From: Deltaproteobacteria bacterium
Lineage (GTDB): Bacteria > Desulfobacterota > GWC2-55-46 > JAJCZF01
Direction: 5' to 3'
NCBI GenBank assembly: GCA_029262475.1
Contig: JAJCZG010000007.1
Span: 1 to 43,056, forward strand
Length of the DNA: 43,056 bases
Shown: positions 34,488 to 43,056 of the stretch, in pieces
How positions within the stretch are numbered: position 1 is the stretch's first letter
Layout of the letters: every line of letters starts with the position of its first letter
Notes under the pieces: model-generated
Databases searched by the model: none
What the model saw: the letters and a program-made list of their open reading frames with translations, nothing else
Told to the model about the DNA's origin: nothing
Position numbers and translations under genes: made by a program

Positions 34488-34691
34488 TTAGACCTGGCCT
34501 ATAACGTTTGCCGCCTGGGGTCCCTTGGGTCCCTGGGTTATCTCAAACTCAACCCTCTGGCCTTCCCTGAGGGTCTTAAAGCCGTCCCCGGTGATTGCGC
34601 TGTAGTGTACGAATACGTCTTCACCGGACTCCTGCTCAATAAAACCGAAGCCCTTGGATTCATTAAACCACTTAACTACTCCTTCTGCCAT
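34488..34691 (-). CDS. cspA: Cold shock-like RNA chaperone CspA family
   Basis: The 67-residue product is a single cold-shock domain that binds single-stranded RNA and DNA. It has [20 protein letters not shown] (RNP1, KGFGFI), DVFVHYSAI (RNP2, VFVHY) and the C-terminal [10 protein letters not shown]. Length is exactly the usual 66-70. The SD AAGGAGG is strong. The promoter at 34798-34826 leaves a leader of about 100 bases, in line with the long structured leaders of cold-shock mRNAs. Which member of the family it is cannot be told. Confidence 0.96.
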   Translation of the reverse strand: MAEGVVKWFNESKGFGFIEQESGEDVFVHYSAITGDGFKTLREGQRVEFEITQGPKGPQAANVIGQV

Positions 34692-34797
34692 TGCACAAAT
34701 CCTCCTTTCTTAAAATTTCATAAGCCTTGGGGGTTTTGCACACGAGATGAAATACCCAGATTGCTAACAAACCCTTGGAAAACTTATTGATTTATTA

Positions 34798-34826
34798 CTT
34801 ATATTAATAATAGAATAGAAAGTCAA
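34798..34826 (-). promoter_or_regulatory. Sigma-70 promoter of cspA
   Basis: On the minus strand TTGACT (34821-34826) and TATAAG (34798-34803) are 17 bases apart in a very A/T-rich surround. Transcription would start near 34791, giving about 100 bases of leader before the cspA ATG. Confidence 0.72.
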
Positions 34827-34931
34827 GGGTTTTATTAATATTTAATCATAAAAAATCGAGATATTTTCAGCCCTTAAGAATGCTCACTTATGAAGCAGCT
34901 TAAAGTCGCTAAGATCAGATAAAGAAGAGAT

Positions 34932-36467
34932 ATGGCAAACGATAATAAATTTATAACATACACCGCCCTTTTGGCTATAATCGCTATATCAATCGCCCTT
35001 AGACTCTCATCAATGGGCGAGGTAATCTGCGGAGATATAAGCATCTACTCGTATATGAGCCACGAGATGCTTACGGGCAAATTACTCTATACCGAACTAT
35101 GGGACCATAAGCCCCCCGGTGTGCTATGGCTCTACATGCTCGGTGAGCTTATCTGGGGTTACGGCCCGAATGCATCTACATATCTCGGCCTTGTCTTTAC
35201 CCCAGTTACCATTATCTTCATATTCCTGATACTACGCGGGCTGTCAAATGTCAAAACAGCGCTCCTGGGCGCGCTCCTTTGGGCTCTCGCCTCGAACTCC
35301 GTAGCCCTCGAGGCGAACCAGACCAATAGCGAACTCTTTATAAACGCCTTTGTCGTCATCGGCCTGTGGGCCTTTATAGAGGCATTTAAAAGAGACCGTA
35401 AAAAAAACCTCTATTATCTCGTCTCCGGCACGGCCTTCGCCATAGCTACTGTAATAAAGATGGTCGCGGTATTCCCGCTCGCAGCCCTCTGCGTATACCT
35501 CCTGATAGACGCAAGACGAGGCAGAATGGCCGGGACTACCGGTTTAGGAGACGCAGTAAGGTCGATAATAACACTCTCCGTACCAGTCTTTATCCTCTGG
35601 CTACTCGTATTCGGGTACTTCCTTCTACTTGGCCGCTTCAATGACTTCTGGAGCGTGGTATTCGCCTATAACTCCGGGTACTCGGGGAGTATCCTTTTAA
35701 ATGTATGGGAGTTCCTGGCAAACCCGAGGGCGCTATTCCGCCAACACCTGAAAGACGTCTGGATTCTCGTTATCCTCTCTTTTGCGTGGGCGATAGTTAG
35801 CAGGCGCGAGTACGGGCCGGTAAAGAGGTCTATGCTTACTCTATTCCTCATCGGGGTGATAGTCGAGATAGCGAGCCCCGGCAGGTTTTTTTCGCACTAC
35901 TACCAGCTCGCCTTCCCGCCACTGGTTATTCTGGCGTCCCTGGCCTTTTACGACCTCTGGGAGTACTTTAAAAAGGCTACACCCGGGGCACCAAGGCTCG
36001 CCCTTGCGGCAGTTATTCTCTTTACGCTAGCGAACCTTATATACTACCAGGCTTACTACATAAAGATCGGCCCAGAGGAGAGATCGCGCCATAAGTACAA
36101 GGAGAGGTTCAACGACGCCCACAGGGTCGCAAACTTTGTTAAAGAAAGTACCGCGCCATGCGAGACGATATATAACTGGGGCGACGAGACGATACTCCTC
36201 TACTACAGTAAGAGGAGCTCCGCTTCGGGGTTATTTAACCTCTACCCGCTCCGTAACGACACGGAGGCCGGGAGAAGTGAGAAGCTCGAAAGAGTCCGTA
36301 GCGACCTAACGGCTGCGCCCCCGGCTATGATCGTATGGCAAAGGAACTTCGAGGCGGTCGAGACGAGCGTACTAAATAAATTCGTCAGAGAAAATTACAC
36401 GCTAATGAAGAGCTATAAAAAGTACGATATATACGAGTATAAGTTCAGGAAAGGGTGCGGCCGGTAG
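34932..36467 (+). CDS. Membrane glycosyltransferase, PMT/ArnT-like (GT39/GT83-type)
   Basis: The 511-residue product has about ten to twelve membrane helices and the first-loop motif of GT-C enzymes (D35 in CGDISIYSYMSHEMLTGK, then LWDHKPPG at 57-63). Such enzymes transfer sugars from polyprenyl-phosphate donors on the periplasmic side to lipid A, glycans or proteins. The acceptor is unknown. The ATG follows AAGAAGAG in the expected place. It starts a plus-strand pair with the following GT9 gene (57 bases apart), so a surface-glycan role is likely. Confidence 0.82.
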   Translation: MANDNKFITYTALLAIIAISIALRLSSMGEVICGDISIYSYMSHEMLTGKLLYTELWDHKPPGVLWLYMLGELIWGYGPNASTYLGLVFTPVTIIFIFLILRGLSNVKTALLGALLWALASNSVALEANQTNSELFINAFVVIGLWAFIEAFKRDRKKNLYYLVSGTAFAIATVIKMVAVFPLAALCVYLLIDARRGRMAGTTGLGDAVRSIITLSVPVFILWLLVFGYFLLLGRFNDFWSVVFAYNSGYSGSILLNVWEFLANPRALFRQHLKDVWILVILSFAWAIVSRREYGPVKRSMLTLFLIGVIVEIASPGRFFSHYYQLAFPPLVILASLAFYDLWEYFKKATPGAPRLALAAVILFTLANLIYYQAYYIKIGPEERSRHKYKERFNDAHRVANFVKESTAPCETIYNWGDETILLYYSKRSSASGLFNLYPLRNDTEAGRSEKLERVRSDLTAAPPAMIVWQRNFEAVETSVLNKFVRENYTLMKSYKKYDIYEYKFRKGCGR

Positions 36468-36524
36468 CGACATGCGCCCCGAAGAGACGGCTTTGAGCGA
36501 TAATTTCAGAAAAACGGATAATAG

Positions 36525-37697
36525 ATGAAGATAAATTTCATGAGGATAGCAGACTACTGGGTAGGTAAACCCCTCTGCCTGATACTATCCATAATACCCG
36601 CCATTAAGGGGCTCAGGGGCGCTAACGAAAGCCCGCTCGACAAAAGGGACGGCCCGGATAAAGTCCTCTTCATAAAGCTCTTCGGCATAGGCTCCATCAT
36701 ACTCTCCTACCCGGCTGTAACGGCATTTAAAGAGCGCTTTCCCAATACGCGGTGCTACTACCTGACATTTGCATCTAATAGAGGGATTATCGAGATACTC
36801 GGCCTTGCCGCAGAGGAGGATATAATAACGATACGCGATAATTCGATAATAACGGTCATGATAGACGCCGTCAGGGCACTCAGGCGTATAAAGCGCGAAG
36901 CCATACCCGTTACAGTGGATTTCGAGTTCTTCTCCCGCTTTACGGCGATATTCGCATACCTCTCCGGTGCGGCAGACAGGGTTGGCTTTTATAACTACCA
37001 CACAGAGGGGTTATCGCGCGGTAAGGTCATAAACGTACCGGTATCATATAACCACACCAAGCATACATCCGAGGTCTTTTCTCATCTCACCGAGGCGCTA
37101 GGGGCCGCAGAGGCCGGAGATAAACTCCCGGTCGTAGATACGGGTAGCCCACCGCTCGCTGGCGAGCTCGGTGAGTTCAAGTTAAGGATCATCTTTAATA
37201 CCGCATCAAGCGACCTTATAAGCCTTCGGAGCTGGACCCTGGAGCATTTTTCGCGCCTGGCGGACCTTACGCTCGACGCCTACCCTGATGCGGCAGTAAT
37301 ATTTACAGGAACAAAGAACGAGAAGGGAAGCGTAAAGGCCGTTATAGAAGGGATAACTAACCCGGATAAGAGAGAGCGCGTATTCGACCTCTCCGGAGAG
37401 ACGACATTAGAAGAGCTTATAGCCTTATTCGCCGCCTCGGATATTATCGTAACGATAGACAGCGGCACCGCCCACATGGCTTCACTTACGGATACTCCGA
37501 TAATAGACCTCTTCGGCCCGGAGACCCCGGCCCTCTACGGCCCCCTTGGCGGGAACTCGACCAATATCTATATGGGCCTCCCATGCCAGCCATGTATATC
37601 GGTATTTAACGGCAAGCACTCCCACTGTACGGATAATATCTGCATGCAGCAGATCACCACCGAAGCCGTACTCAAGCTAATTAAAGACTCCCTCTAG
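36525..37697 (+). CDS. Glycosyltransferase family 9 (heptosyltransferase-like)
   Basis: The 390-residue product has the two-domain GT-B pattern of ADP-heptose:LPS heptosyltransferases. The N-terminal block is VLFIKLFGIGSIILSYPAV, and the C-terminal donor-site block is IVTIDSGTAHMASL followed by DLFGPETPALYGPL. The final Cys-rich stretch (LPCQPCISVFNG, HCTDNICM) is common in this family. It is a cytoplasmic, membrane-associated enzyme that adds a heptose or similar sugar. It ends only 11 bases from the convergent minus-strand glycosyltransferase, with no terminator between. Confidence 0.88.
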   Translation: MKINFMRIADYWVGKPLCLILSIIPAIKGLRGANESPLDKRDGPDKVLFIKLFGIGSIILSYPAVTAFKERFPNTRCYYLTFASNRGIIEILGLAAEEDIITIRDNSIITVMIDAVRALRRIKREAIPVTVDFEFFSRFTAIFAYLSGAADRVGFYNYHTEGLSRGKVINVPVSYNHTKHTSEVFSHLTEALGAAEAGDKLPVVDTGSPPLAGELGEFKLRIIFNTASSDLISLRSWTLEHFSRLADLTLDAYPDAAVIFTGTKNEKGSVKAVIEGITNPDKRERVFDLSGETTLEELIALFAASDIIVTIDSGTAHMASLTDTPIIDLFGPETPALYGPLGGNSTNIYMGLPCQPCISVFNGKHSHCTDNICMQQITTEAVLKLIKDSL

Positions 37698-37708
37698 ACG
37701 CTCGGCCA

Positions 37709-39913
37709 CTACTCCTCGCCTCCCGGCTGCTCCACTCCGGCTCCTGCACCTTCAGCGTCTACTTCAGGCAAAGGCTCAGGCTTTATCACAGGTATGAAGG
37801 TAGTCTCCGGCACAGGCACAACAACCACAGGCAAAAGCTCAGACTCTTCCACCGCCTTAAACGCAGGCTCTGTTGCAGGCTCAGGCATTGGCGGAGGCAT
37901 TTCTTCTGGCTTTGGCTTTGGCTTTCGCTTTGGCGTAAAGACCCTGAAACCCATGTAATGAAAGCGTGTATCAAGGGCGTAGTTCTCCATGATATGCCTG
38001 TAGACGAGCGGCACCTGAATACTTGGCGGCATGTCGTCAATCCTATCCATCCGGTCGAGCTTATAGAGTATATAGTCGGGTTTATTCCTTACGAGGTCAC
38101 GCACTATCTCGGCCTGCATCCCGGTCGTTACGGCCCAGTAGGGGTAATCAAAGCGCGTTGGATTTCGTTTATCGAGCAAAAAATAATAGAAGGGAACGTT
38201 TCCGAAGACGTAGACCGTATCCGCCAGGGTTAGATTAGACTTGAAGCCGAGGAGTTCTTCTACCTGCGCAGAGGTGCGCCGGGGCATATAGACTCCTCCC
38301 GTCTCGGGAGTGTCAACTTGAACGAATCCGGGGCGCGGTACTGCGGAGAATTTATCGCTAATCTCCGTAATATTCACCCTTACGAACTCGCGCGGGGCCT
38401 TTTTATTAAAGTTCGTAAGCACAAAGAAGGCCGGCATGGCAAATATTACGCAAAATATTATAAGGGCCTTTACCCTATCCTTAACGCTTGAACCGCCAAA
38501 CGTAACATCTGCGAGATACGCGAGGACGAAGAAGGCAGGCGCGTAGACCTGCACAAGGTGAAAACCATCCGAACGCCCTAGGGCCGAACGGAAGGTTATC
38601 ACACCGTAGGTAAGCACGGCGAAGAAGAATAGCTCCCTCCTCGAATAACGCCCCTTAAAGACGTTAAGCGCGATAACCAGAAGGCCAACGGCGTAGATTA
38701 CAGGCGGCATGGCGAAGACCACGGGGTAACGTAAACGCCCAAACGGTAAGTCGTCCGCGACAAAACCCTTTACCGCCGAAAAGATATCCGGTGCCGGAAC
38801 GGCGGCGTAGCCGAGCATCACGTAGCGCGGGTACTCAAGTATCGTCTGGAGGAAGGGCCAAAGCGCGTCGTTTAAAGCAAAAAATATTATAAACGGGGTA
38901 ATCACTGCGAAGAAGCCTAAGATAAAGAGAGCGGCCTCTATAAGAGCGCTCCGTATCTTACTCATCCCCCTTACGGGTACGGAGACGATTAAGAGGGAGA
39001 CGGCGGCGAGGAGAGCGGCGAGCCCGTTCTCCTGACTATAGAGGAAGGCCAGGCCTGTAACCGCGCCCGCTAAGAGCACGAGATAACGCCTCGGTGAAGA
39101 GGCGTACCGGTATAAAAGATAAAAACTTACAAAGGGGATAAAGAGCCTTAGAGGAGTGGCGTTTACCGAAAGTTTAACAGGGAAGTAAAAGGCGAGGAGC
39201 GTAAGCGCCAGTAACGCCGCGTGAAGCGGTCTCCTTAATACCGCAAAGGGCACCGTGCCGATTACGAGGGCCGTCAGAGCGTAAGTAAAGAAGGCGTAGA
39301 GCCTCGCGCTCCAGAGGTTTACGCCGAAGATGTCCATGAAGAAGGCGAGGCCGTACTGCATAAGCGGCCCGTAGAGGCAGAAGGTATCCCTGTAGAGAAC
39401 CTTACCGGAGAGTATAGCCTTAGCCCAGGAGACATTCTCCCCCTGCTCTCCGAAGAGGTACCATTCGCTAATCCAGTAGCTCGTAAAATAGGCTCCGTGA
39501 AATGAGAGGAAGAGCGCGGCGAGCGCGGCTACTATGAACCACCTATAGCGAATGGGCGTTTGTACACTCGCCAGAGACTCAAATTGTTCCCACTCGCGCC
39601 TTGAGAGCATGTACCTGTAGAGCGCCCAGAAGATCGCCGCCGTAGCCGGGGTGAAGAAGAGGAAGATTAAATAGTACTGCACCTCCATCGCCTTTGGATA
39701 GCCCGAGAGGATGGTAATGCTCACGATACCCAGCTCCCTCGCCTTATCGAGCGCCTCGGTCGATACCGGCCAGAGGCTTATCACCAGGAGGCTAAGCGAG
39801 AGGCCGGCGAGTAACCCCAGGAAGACGGCCAAAACCTCTCCCGGCGTATATCTCTCATATCGTCTCACGGAACTTTCCATAACCCCCTGAGGTCTAAATA
39901 AACCCTTAACCAT
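37709..39913 (-). CDS. Large polytopic glycosyltransferase-like membrane protein
   Basis: The 734-residue product has about twelve membrane helices. A GT-C-like first-loop stretch (about 155-184: GEQGENVSWAKAILSGKVLY, then RDTFCLYGPL) resembles that of the plus-strand GT39-type enzyme. A periplasmic C-terminal domain ends in a Pro/Glu-rich tail of about 70 residues (KPKPKPEEMPPPMPEP, then KPEPLPEVD). The substrate is unknown. Its ATG overlaps the 3' end of rlmN by eight bases. An internal ATG at residue 12 is a possible alternative start. Confidence 0.72.
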   Translation of the reverse strand: MVKGLFRPQGVMESSVRRYERYTPGEVLAVFLGLLAGLSLSLLVISLWPVSTEALDKARELGIVSITILSGYPKAMEVQYYLIFLFFTPATAAIFWALYRYMLSRREWEQFESLASVQTPIRYRWFIVAALAALFLSFHGAYFTSYWISEWYLFGEQGENVSWAKAILSGKVLYRDTFCLYGPLMQYGLAFFMDIFGVNLWSARLYAFFTYALTALVIGTVPFAVLRRPLHAALLALTLLAFYFPVKLSVNATPLRLFIPFVSFYLLYRYASSPRRYLVLLAGAVTGLAFLYSQENGLAALLAAVSLLIVSVPVRGMSKIRSALIEAALFILGFFAVITPFIIFFALNDALWPFLQTILEYPRYVMLGYAAVPAPDIFSAVKGFVADDLPFGRLRYPVVFAMPPVIYAVGLLVIALNVFKGRYSRRELFFFAVLTYGVITFRSALGRSDGFHLVQVYAPAFFVLAYLADVTFGGSSVKDRVKALIIFCVIFAMPAFFVLTNFNKKAPREFVRVNITEISDKFSAVPRPGFVQVDTPETGGVYMPRRTSAQVEELLGFKSNLTLADTVYVFGNVPFYYFLLDKRNPTRFDYPYWAVTTGMQAEIVRDLVRNKPDYILYKLDRMDRIDDMPPSIQVPLVYRHIMENYALDTRFHYMGFRVFTPKRKPKPKPEEMPPPMPEPATEPAFKAVEESELLPVVVVPVPETTFIPVIKPEPLPEVDAEGAGAGVEQPGGEE

Positions 39914-40997
39914 TGGCCGCCTTGCCCTTTAGCTGTCCGCAGGCCGCAGATATCTCGGAACCCTTGCTCTGTCTCATAACCACTACGTAACCGTTCTTAT
40001 ATAGGATATCCCTGAAGAGTGAGACGGCCTCCTCGTCCGGGCGCTCGAAAGAGGCTCCGGGGTGCGGGTTAAACGGTATTATATTGATCTTGCATTTTAC
40101 GGGCTTTAGGAGTTTGGCGAGGCGGCGGGCATCCTCCGGCGAGTCGTTTACTCCCTTTAGAAGGACGTATTCTATCGTAATATAACGCCCCTTTGAGAGC
40201 GGGTACTTCCGTAGCGCCCTTATAAGCTCTGATATCGGATATTTCTTATTTATCGGCATCAACCGGTCCCTCAAGGCATCGGTCGTGGCGTTTAGCGATA
40301 CGGCCAGGCTTATCTTCGATGCAAAGCCGAATTTCCTAATCGCCGGCACGATACCGGCGGTGGAGAGCGTAACCCTCCTCGGCGAGAGGCCAAAACCCTT
40401 CGGGTCTATGAGGATATCGGTGAACTTAAGGACCTCGTCGTAATTAAGAAACGGCTCTCCCATGCCCATAAGGACGAGATTCGTTATGCTCGCGCCTTCG
40501 GGCAAAAGTGTATTTGCGGCTATTACCTGAGAAGTAAGCTCGGAGAGGGAAAGGTTCCTCCCCGCCCCGCCCGAACCTGTCATACAGAAGGCGCAGGCAA
40601 GCGAGCACCCGGCCTGGGTCGAGACACAGAGCGTCATCCTCTCGCCCTCTGGTATTATCACCGACTCGACGAGACTTCCGTCATGGAGTTTCAAGGTGAA
40701 CTTTATCGTGCCGTCGGAGGCGGCCTCCCTTGCGTCGATCTCTGGAGCGTGAAGCGTAAAGCGCTCCCTCAGGAGCGCTCTAAAGTCAAAGGATATATCT
40801 GTCATCTGATCTATATCCGTCGCCCCGCGCGAAAAGAGCCACGCATAAAGTTGCGCACCACGGTAAGGTTTTGCCCCCATCGACGTTACACTGTCCTTTA
40901 GCCCTTCAAGGGTAAGGTCGCGCAAATCGGAGCGACTTGTCTTTTTATCGGCTTCTATCTTCATCCCCACCCATGAATTCCTTATATAAATCACCAT
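39906..40997 (-). CDS. rlmN: Dual-specificity rRNA/tRNA adenine-C2 methyltransferase RlmN
   Basis: RlmN methylates C2 of A2503 in 23S rRNA and A37 in some tRNAs by radical SAM chemistry. The cluster motif C131-x3-C135-x2-C138 lies in TQAGCSLACAFCMTG. Other family marks are LVLMGMGEPFLNYDEV, LSTAGIVPAI, the catalytic cysteine of SAACGQL near residue 353, and INIIPFNPHPG. An AGGAA seven bases before an internal GTG (residue 10, at 40970) suggests that the true start may be there and not at the ATG at 40997. It overlaps the membrane glycosyltransferase gene downstream. Confidence 0.94.
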   Translation of the reverse strand: MVIYIRNSWVGMKIEADKKTSRSDLRDLTLEGLKDSVTSMGAKPYRGAQLYAWLFSRGATDIDQMTDISFDFRALLRERFTLHAPEIDAREAASDGTIKFTLKLHDGSLVESVIIPEGERMTLCVSTQAGCSLACAFCMTGSGGAGRNLSLSELTSQVIAANTLLPEGASITNLVLMGMGEPFLNYDEVLKFTDILIDPKGFGLSPRRVTLSTAGIVPAIRKFGFASKISLAVSLNATTDALRDRLMPINKKYPISELIRALRKYPLSKGRYITIEYVLLKGVNDSPEDARRLAKLLKPVKCKINIIPFNPHPGASFERPDEEAVSLFRDILYKNGYVVVMRQSKGSEISAACGQLKGKAANG

Positions 40998-41057
40998 TTA
41001 ACCCTAAAAAGCCTTTAAAATCAAGGCCTTTATAGTAACCCTACATTTTCTAAGGGC

Positions 41058-41086
41058 TTGACTTTTCCCTCTGCATACAGTATACA
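41058..41086 (+). promoter_or_regulatory. Promoter of gntR, with operator-like GTATAC and a palindrome
   Basis: TTGACT (41058-41063) and TATACA (41081-41086) are 17 bases apart. GTATAC (41080-41085), a core often bound by GntR/FCD repressors, lies inside the -10 element. A perfect palindrome ATAATATTAT (41087-41096) spans the likely start site and the initiator ATG. Autoregulation is therefore plausible but inferred. Confidence 0.65.
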
Positions 41087-41094
41087 ATAATATT

Positions 41095-41784
41095 ATGGAA
41101 AAGACTTCAAAGTTCGGTGTGCCTGTTGAAAGGCACCTGACGCTCAGAGAACGAATAGTAGAGTTCATAAAGGACGCGGTCATAAGCGGCAGCCTCAAAC
41201 CCGGCGAGCGCGTGCCGGAGAGCGAGATAGCCGAGCAATTCGGCATAAGCAGGACCCCCATACGAGAGGCCTTCCGCCAGCTCGAGAGCGAGGGTTTTCT
41301 CTCTATGGCCCCGCGTAAGGGGGCGGTCGTAAGCCCCATCACCGAGAGAGACGTTCGCGAGTTCTACAGCATCAAAAGCCTCCTTGAGGGCTTTGCCGCC
41401 GGCATCGCCTGCAAAACCCTCACAGAGAAAGAGCTAAGCAAGCTGAAAAGTCTCAATAGCGAGATGATGAAAAATATTGAGAAGGATAACGTAAAAGCCT
41501 TCTTCAGGCTCGATAACCAGTTCCATGAGATCTTCCTGACGGCGTGCGGGAACGAAAAACTCTGCACATTGACCAACCAACTCGTCGAGCAGTTCGAGCG
41601 TTTCAGGATCACGGCCCTTGCGCTGCCCGGAAGGATGGAAAACTCCGTAAAGCAACATGCGGAGATCATCGAAGCGGTTGAAAAGCGTAACGACAAACTC
41701 GTCGCCGACCTTGTGAAGGCTAATGCCGAGAGTAACTGCGACGTCCTTGTCCAAGAGCTTATGAATGAAGAGCGTAGAGCATAA
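41095..41784 (+). CDS. GntR-family transcriptional regulator (FadR/FCD subfamily)
   Basis: The 229-residue product has an N-terminal winged helix (about 15-80: ERIVEFIKDAVISGSLKPGE, ESEIAEQFGISRTPIREAFR, LESEGFLSMAPRKGAVVSPI). A C-terminal all-helical FCD domain follows (about 95-225: RLDNQFHEIFLTACGNEKL, SVKQHAEIIEAVEKRN), which binds a metal and an organic acid in relatives. The effector is not known. The predicted transcript starts only one to three bases before the ATG and no SD is visible, so the mRNA may be leaderless. It is followed by rluD after about 90 bases. Confidence 0.92.
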   Translation: MEKTSKFGVPVERHLTLRERIVEFIKDAVISGSLKPGERVPESEIAEQFGISRTPIREAFRQLESEGFLSMAPRKGAVVSPITERDVREFYSIKSLLEGFAAGIACKTLTEKELSKLKSLNSEMMKNIEKDNVKAFFRLDNQFHEIFLTACGNEKLCTLTNQLVEQFERFRITALALPGRMENSVKQHAEIIEAVEKRNDKLVADLVKANAESNCDVLVQELMNEERRA

Positions 41785-41873
41785 GCACCGATAAAATATC
41801 CTTCTCCATGTAATTAAAAAACCCCTTTGCCATACCACCCCCGGTGCACCCCTTAATAGAGATTAACAACACT

Positions 41874-42836
41874 ATGACGAGAACCGTAACATATATAACA
41901 GAAGAGGCCGAGGCACAGAAGAGGCTCGACATATTCCTCTCGGAGAAGGTCGGAAGCGCGACGAGATCGGCTGTTAAACGCCTGATCGATGACGGCCTCG
42001 TAAGCGTTGACGGAGTTGTCGCCTCCAAGGGGTCGTACCGCCTTAAGGCCGGTGAAGAGGTAGCGGCTCACCTCCCCGCCGAGACAGACGACACCGTATG
42101 CGCCGAGGATATCCCACTCGACATAATCTACGAAGACGATTTTATAATAGCCGTTAACAAAGCATCGGGCATGGCCGTTCACCCCGGAGCGGGCATAACG
42201 AACGGCACACTCTCGGCAGCCCTTCTCCACCACTCAAAGAGCCTTAGCACCGTTGGCGGAGAGGCGCGCCCCGGTATAGTACACAGGCTCGATAAAGAGA
42301 CGACCGGCGTTATCATCGCAGCGAAGGACGACTTGACACATTTAAATCTCTCAGAGCAATTTAAAGAGAGAACGGTAGAAAAGGTCTACCACGCGCTTGT
42401 ATGGGGAAGGATAAAAGAGGACTCCGGCAAAGTCGATATGCCGATAGGCAGGAGTGTCAGCAACAGAAAAAAGATATCTCCCCAGACCAATAAAGCCAAG
42501 GAGGCGGTTACGGCCTTCAGTGTTTTAAAGCGTTACGCCTTCTTCACCCTCCTTGAGCTAAGGCCATCGACCGGCAGGACGCACCAGCTAAGGGTCCATA
42601 TGAACGAAATAAACCACCCCGTCGTAGGAGATAAGCTCTACGGCAGAAGAAAGGTCCACCAGGCCGTACCAAAGGCCATAGCCGATATGATTAAAGGCGC
42701 AAAGGGGCAGCTCCTCCATGCCCGAAGCCTTATGGTAAAGCACCCCTCGGACGGCAGGGCGCTGGAGATGACCGCCCCGTACCCCGAAGATATGACCGAA
42801 ATACTCGCGGAGCTGGATAGAGATGCGGATAAATAA
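41874..42836 (+). CDS. rluD: 23S rRNA pseudouridine synthase RluD
   Basis: RluD makes pseudouridines in helix 69 of 23S rRNA. From the ATG at 41874 the product has 320 residues. It has an N-terminal S4 domain (about 15-65: RLDIFLSEKV, RSAVKRLIDDGLVSVDG) and the catalytic motif GIVHRLDKETTG with D140. The C-terminal RPSTGRTHQLRVHM loop also fits. A GTG at 41844 would add 10 residues without a better SD. Length fits E. coli RluD (326). It overlaps the next gene by 14 bases, and rluD-pgeF pairs are common. Confidence 0.93.
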   Translation: MTRTVTYITEEAEAQKRLDIFLSEKVGSATRSAVKRLIDDGLVSVDGVVASKGSYRLKAGEEVAAHLPAETDDTVCAEDIPLDIIYEDDFIIAVNKASGMAVHPGAGITNGTLSAALLHHSKSLSTVGGEARPGIVHRLDKETTGVIIAAKDDLTHLNLSEQFKERTVEKVYHALVWGRIKEDSGKVDMPIGRSVSNRKKISPQTNKAKEAVTAFSVLKRYAFFTLLELRPSTGRTHQLRVHMNEINHPVVGDKLYGRRKVHQAVPKAIADMIKGAKGQLLHARSLMVKHPSDGRALEMTAPYPEDMTEILAELDRDADK

Positions 42837-43056
42837 AGCGACCACCGACAGGCTCCATTCTAAGATATTTAATGAAACGGACGGGGTTAGCCACGAGTTC
42901 CAGTCGAGGAGGGAGACACCCTCGGAGGGGGTTATAACCGTAAAGCAGGTGCATGGTACGGCAATAGTCACAATTAAAAAAAACACCGGTAGCGTGGCTG
43001 ACAGTGGCGAGCACGACGAGTTAAGGGCTACCGAGGCCGACGCCATAATTACTAAT
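42823..43056 (+). CDS. pgeF: PgeF/YfiH-like laccase-domain protein, truncated by the window edge
   Basis: The 78 visible codons from the ATG at 42823 give MRINKATTDRLHSKIFNETD, GVSHEF, then GVITVKQVHGTAIV and the end EADAIITN. The QVHG and ADAIITN motifs are those of the YfiH/PgeF multicopper-oxidase-fold family. Members have been linked to removing wrongly incorporated serine from peptidoglycan precursors (UDP-MurNAc-L-Ser) and to purine nucleoside phosphorolysis. About 170 C-terminal residues lie outside the window. The start overlaps rluD in another frame. Confidence 0.85.
   Translation, partial: MRINKATTDRLHSKIFNETDGVSHEFQSRRETPSEGVITVKQVHGTAIVTIKKNTGSVADSGEHDELRATEADAIITN

Noticed and set aside
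1-43056. CRISPR array, prophage, transposon or defence system
   Set aside because: No regularly spaced repeats of 25-40 bases, no transposase, integrase or phage gene and no defence-type domain was seen. Nearly all coding space is conserved housekeeping.

Overview
The window reads as a chromosomal segment of a Gram-negative bacterium, most likely an uncultivated Desulfobacterota/deltaproteobacteria-like lineage. This is inferred from gene content and order, not from a database search. Evidence for an outer membrane is RseP, a PilF-type lipoprotein, a GT9 (heptosyltransferase-type) enzyme and lipoproteins with lipoboxes. A four-subunit pyruvate:ferredoxin oxidoreductase points to anaerobic or microaerophilic carbon metabolism. 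Almost all genes lie on the minus strand, and TTG and GTG starts are frequent. No prophage, transposase, CRISPR array or defence island was seen.

From low to high coordinates (minus-strand transcription runs the other way):
(1) 1-1841: truncated ilvD preceded by a small DUF465-like coiled-coil gene. A consensus sigma-70 promoter lies upstream in an otherwise empty 347-base gap.
(2) 2189-10388: the conserved translation/envelope cluster rpsB-tsf-pyrH-frr-uppS-cdsA-dxr-rseP-tsaB. It has an rpsB promoter and leader, a 9-nt tandem repeat after rpsB, and an intrinsic terminator between uppS and cdsA.
(3) 10598-19548: a macromolecular-synthesis cluster, yqeY-NIF3-mutS2-dnaG-rpoD-radical SAM.
(4) 19647-22744: por gamma-delta-alpha-beta with its own promoter and a strong terminator.
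(5) 23001-26759: tRNA-Ser(CGA), a truncated tRNA-Ser copy, tRNA-Ser(GGA), SRP RNA, dnaX, ybaB and recR. Bacillus has the same order (tRNA-Ser, SRP RNA, dnaX, yaaK, recR).
(6) 26810-32310: an envelope cluster of a PilF-like TPR lipoprotein, a RodZ-like protein with an unusual acidic tail, a zinc-ribbon GAF protein, a membrane TPR metallopeptidase with its own zinc ribbon, and a DUF2155-like lipoprotein.
(7) 32362-34165: mtnP and a PfkB kinase (purine or methylthioadenosine salvage).
(8) 34199-34691: a non-coding stretch with hairpins, then cspA with a strong promoter and terminator.
(9) 34932-39913: three surface-glycan-type glycosyltransferases, two on plus and one convergent on minus.
(10) 39906-43056: rlmN on minus, then plus-strand gntR (probably leaderless), rluD and a truncated pgeF.

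Most of the window is conserved housekeeping. The parts most worth a second look are the tRNA-Ser locus with its perfect 42-bp duplication, the unexplained non-coding stretch between mtnP and cspA, the RodZ-to-peptidase envelope cluster, the 9-nt repeats, and the probably leaderless, possibly self-regulated gntR.
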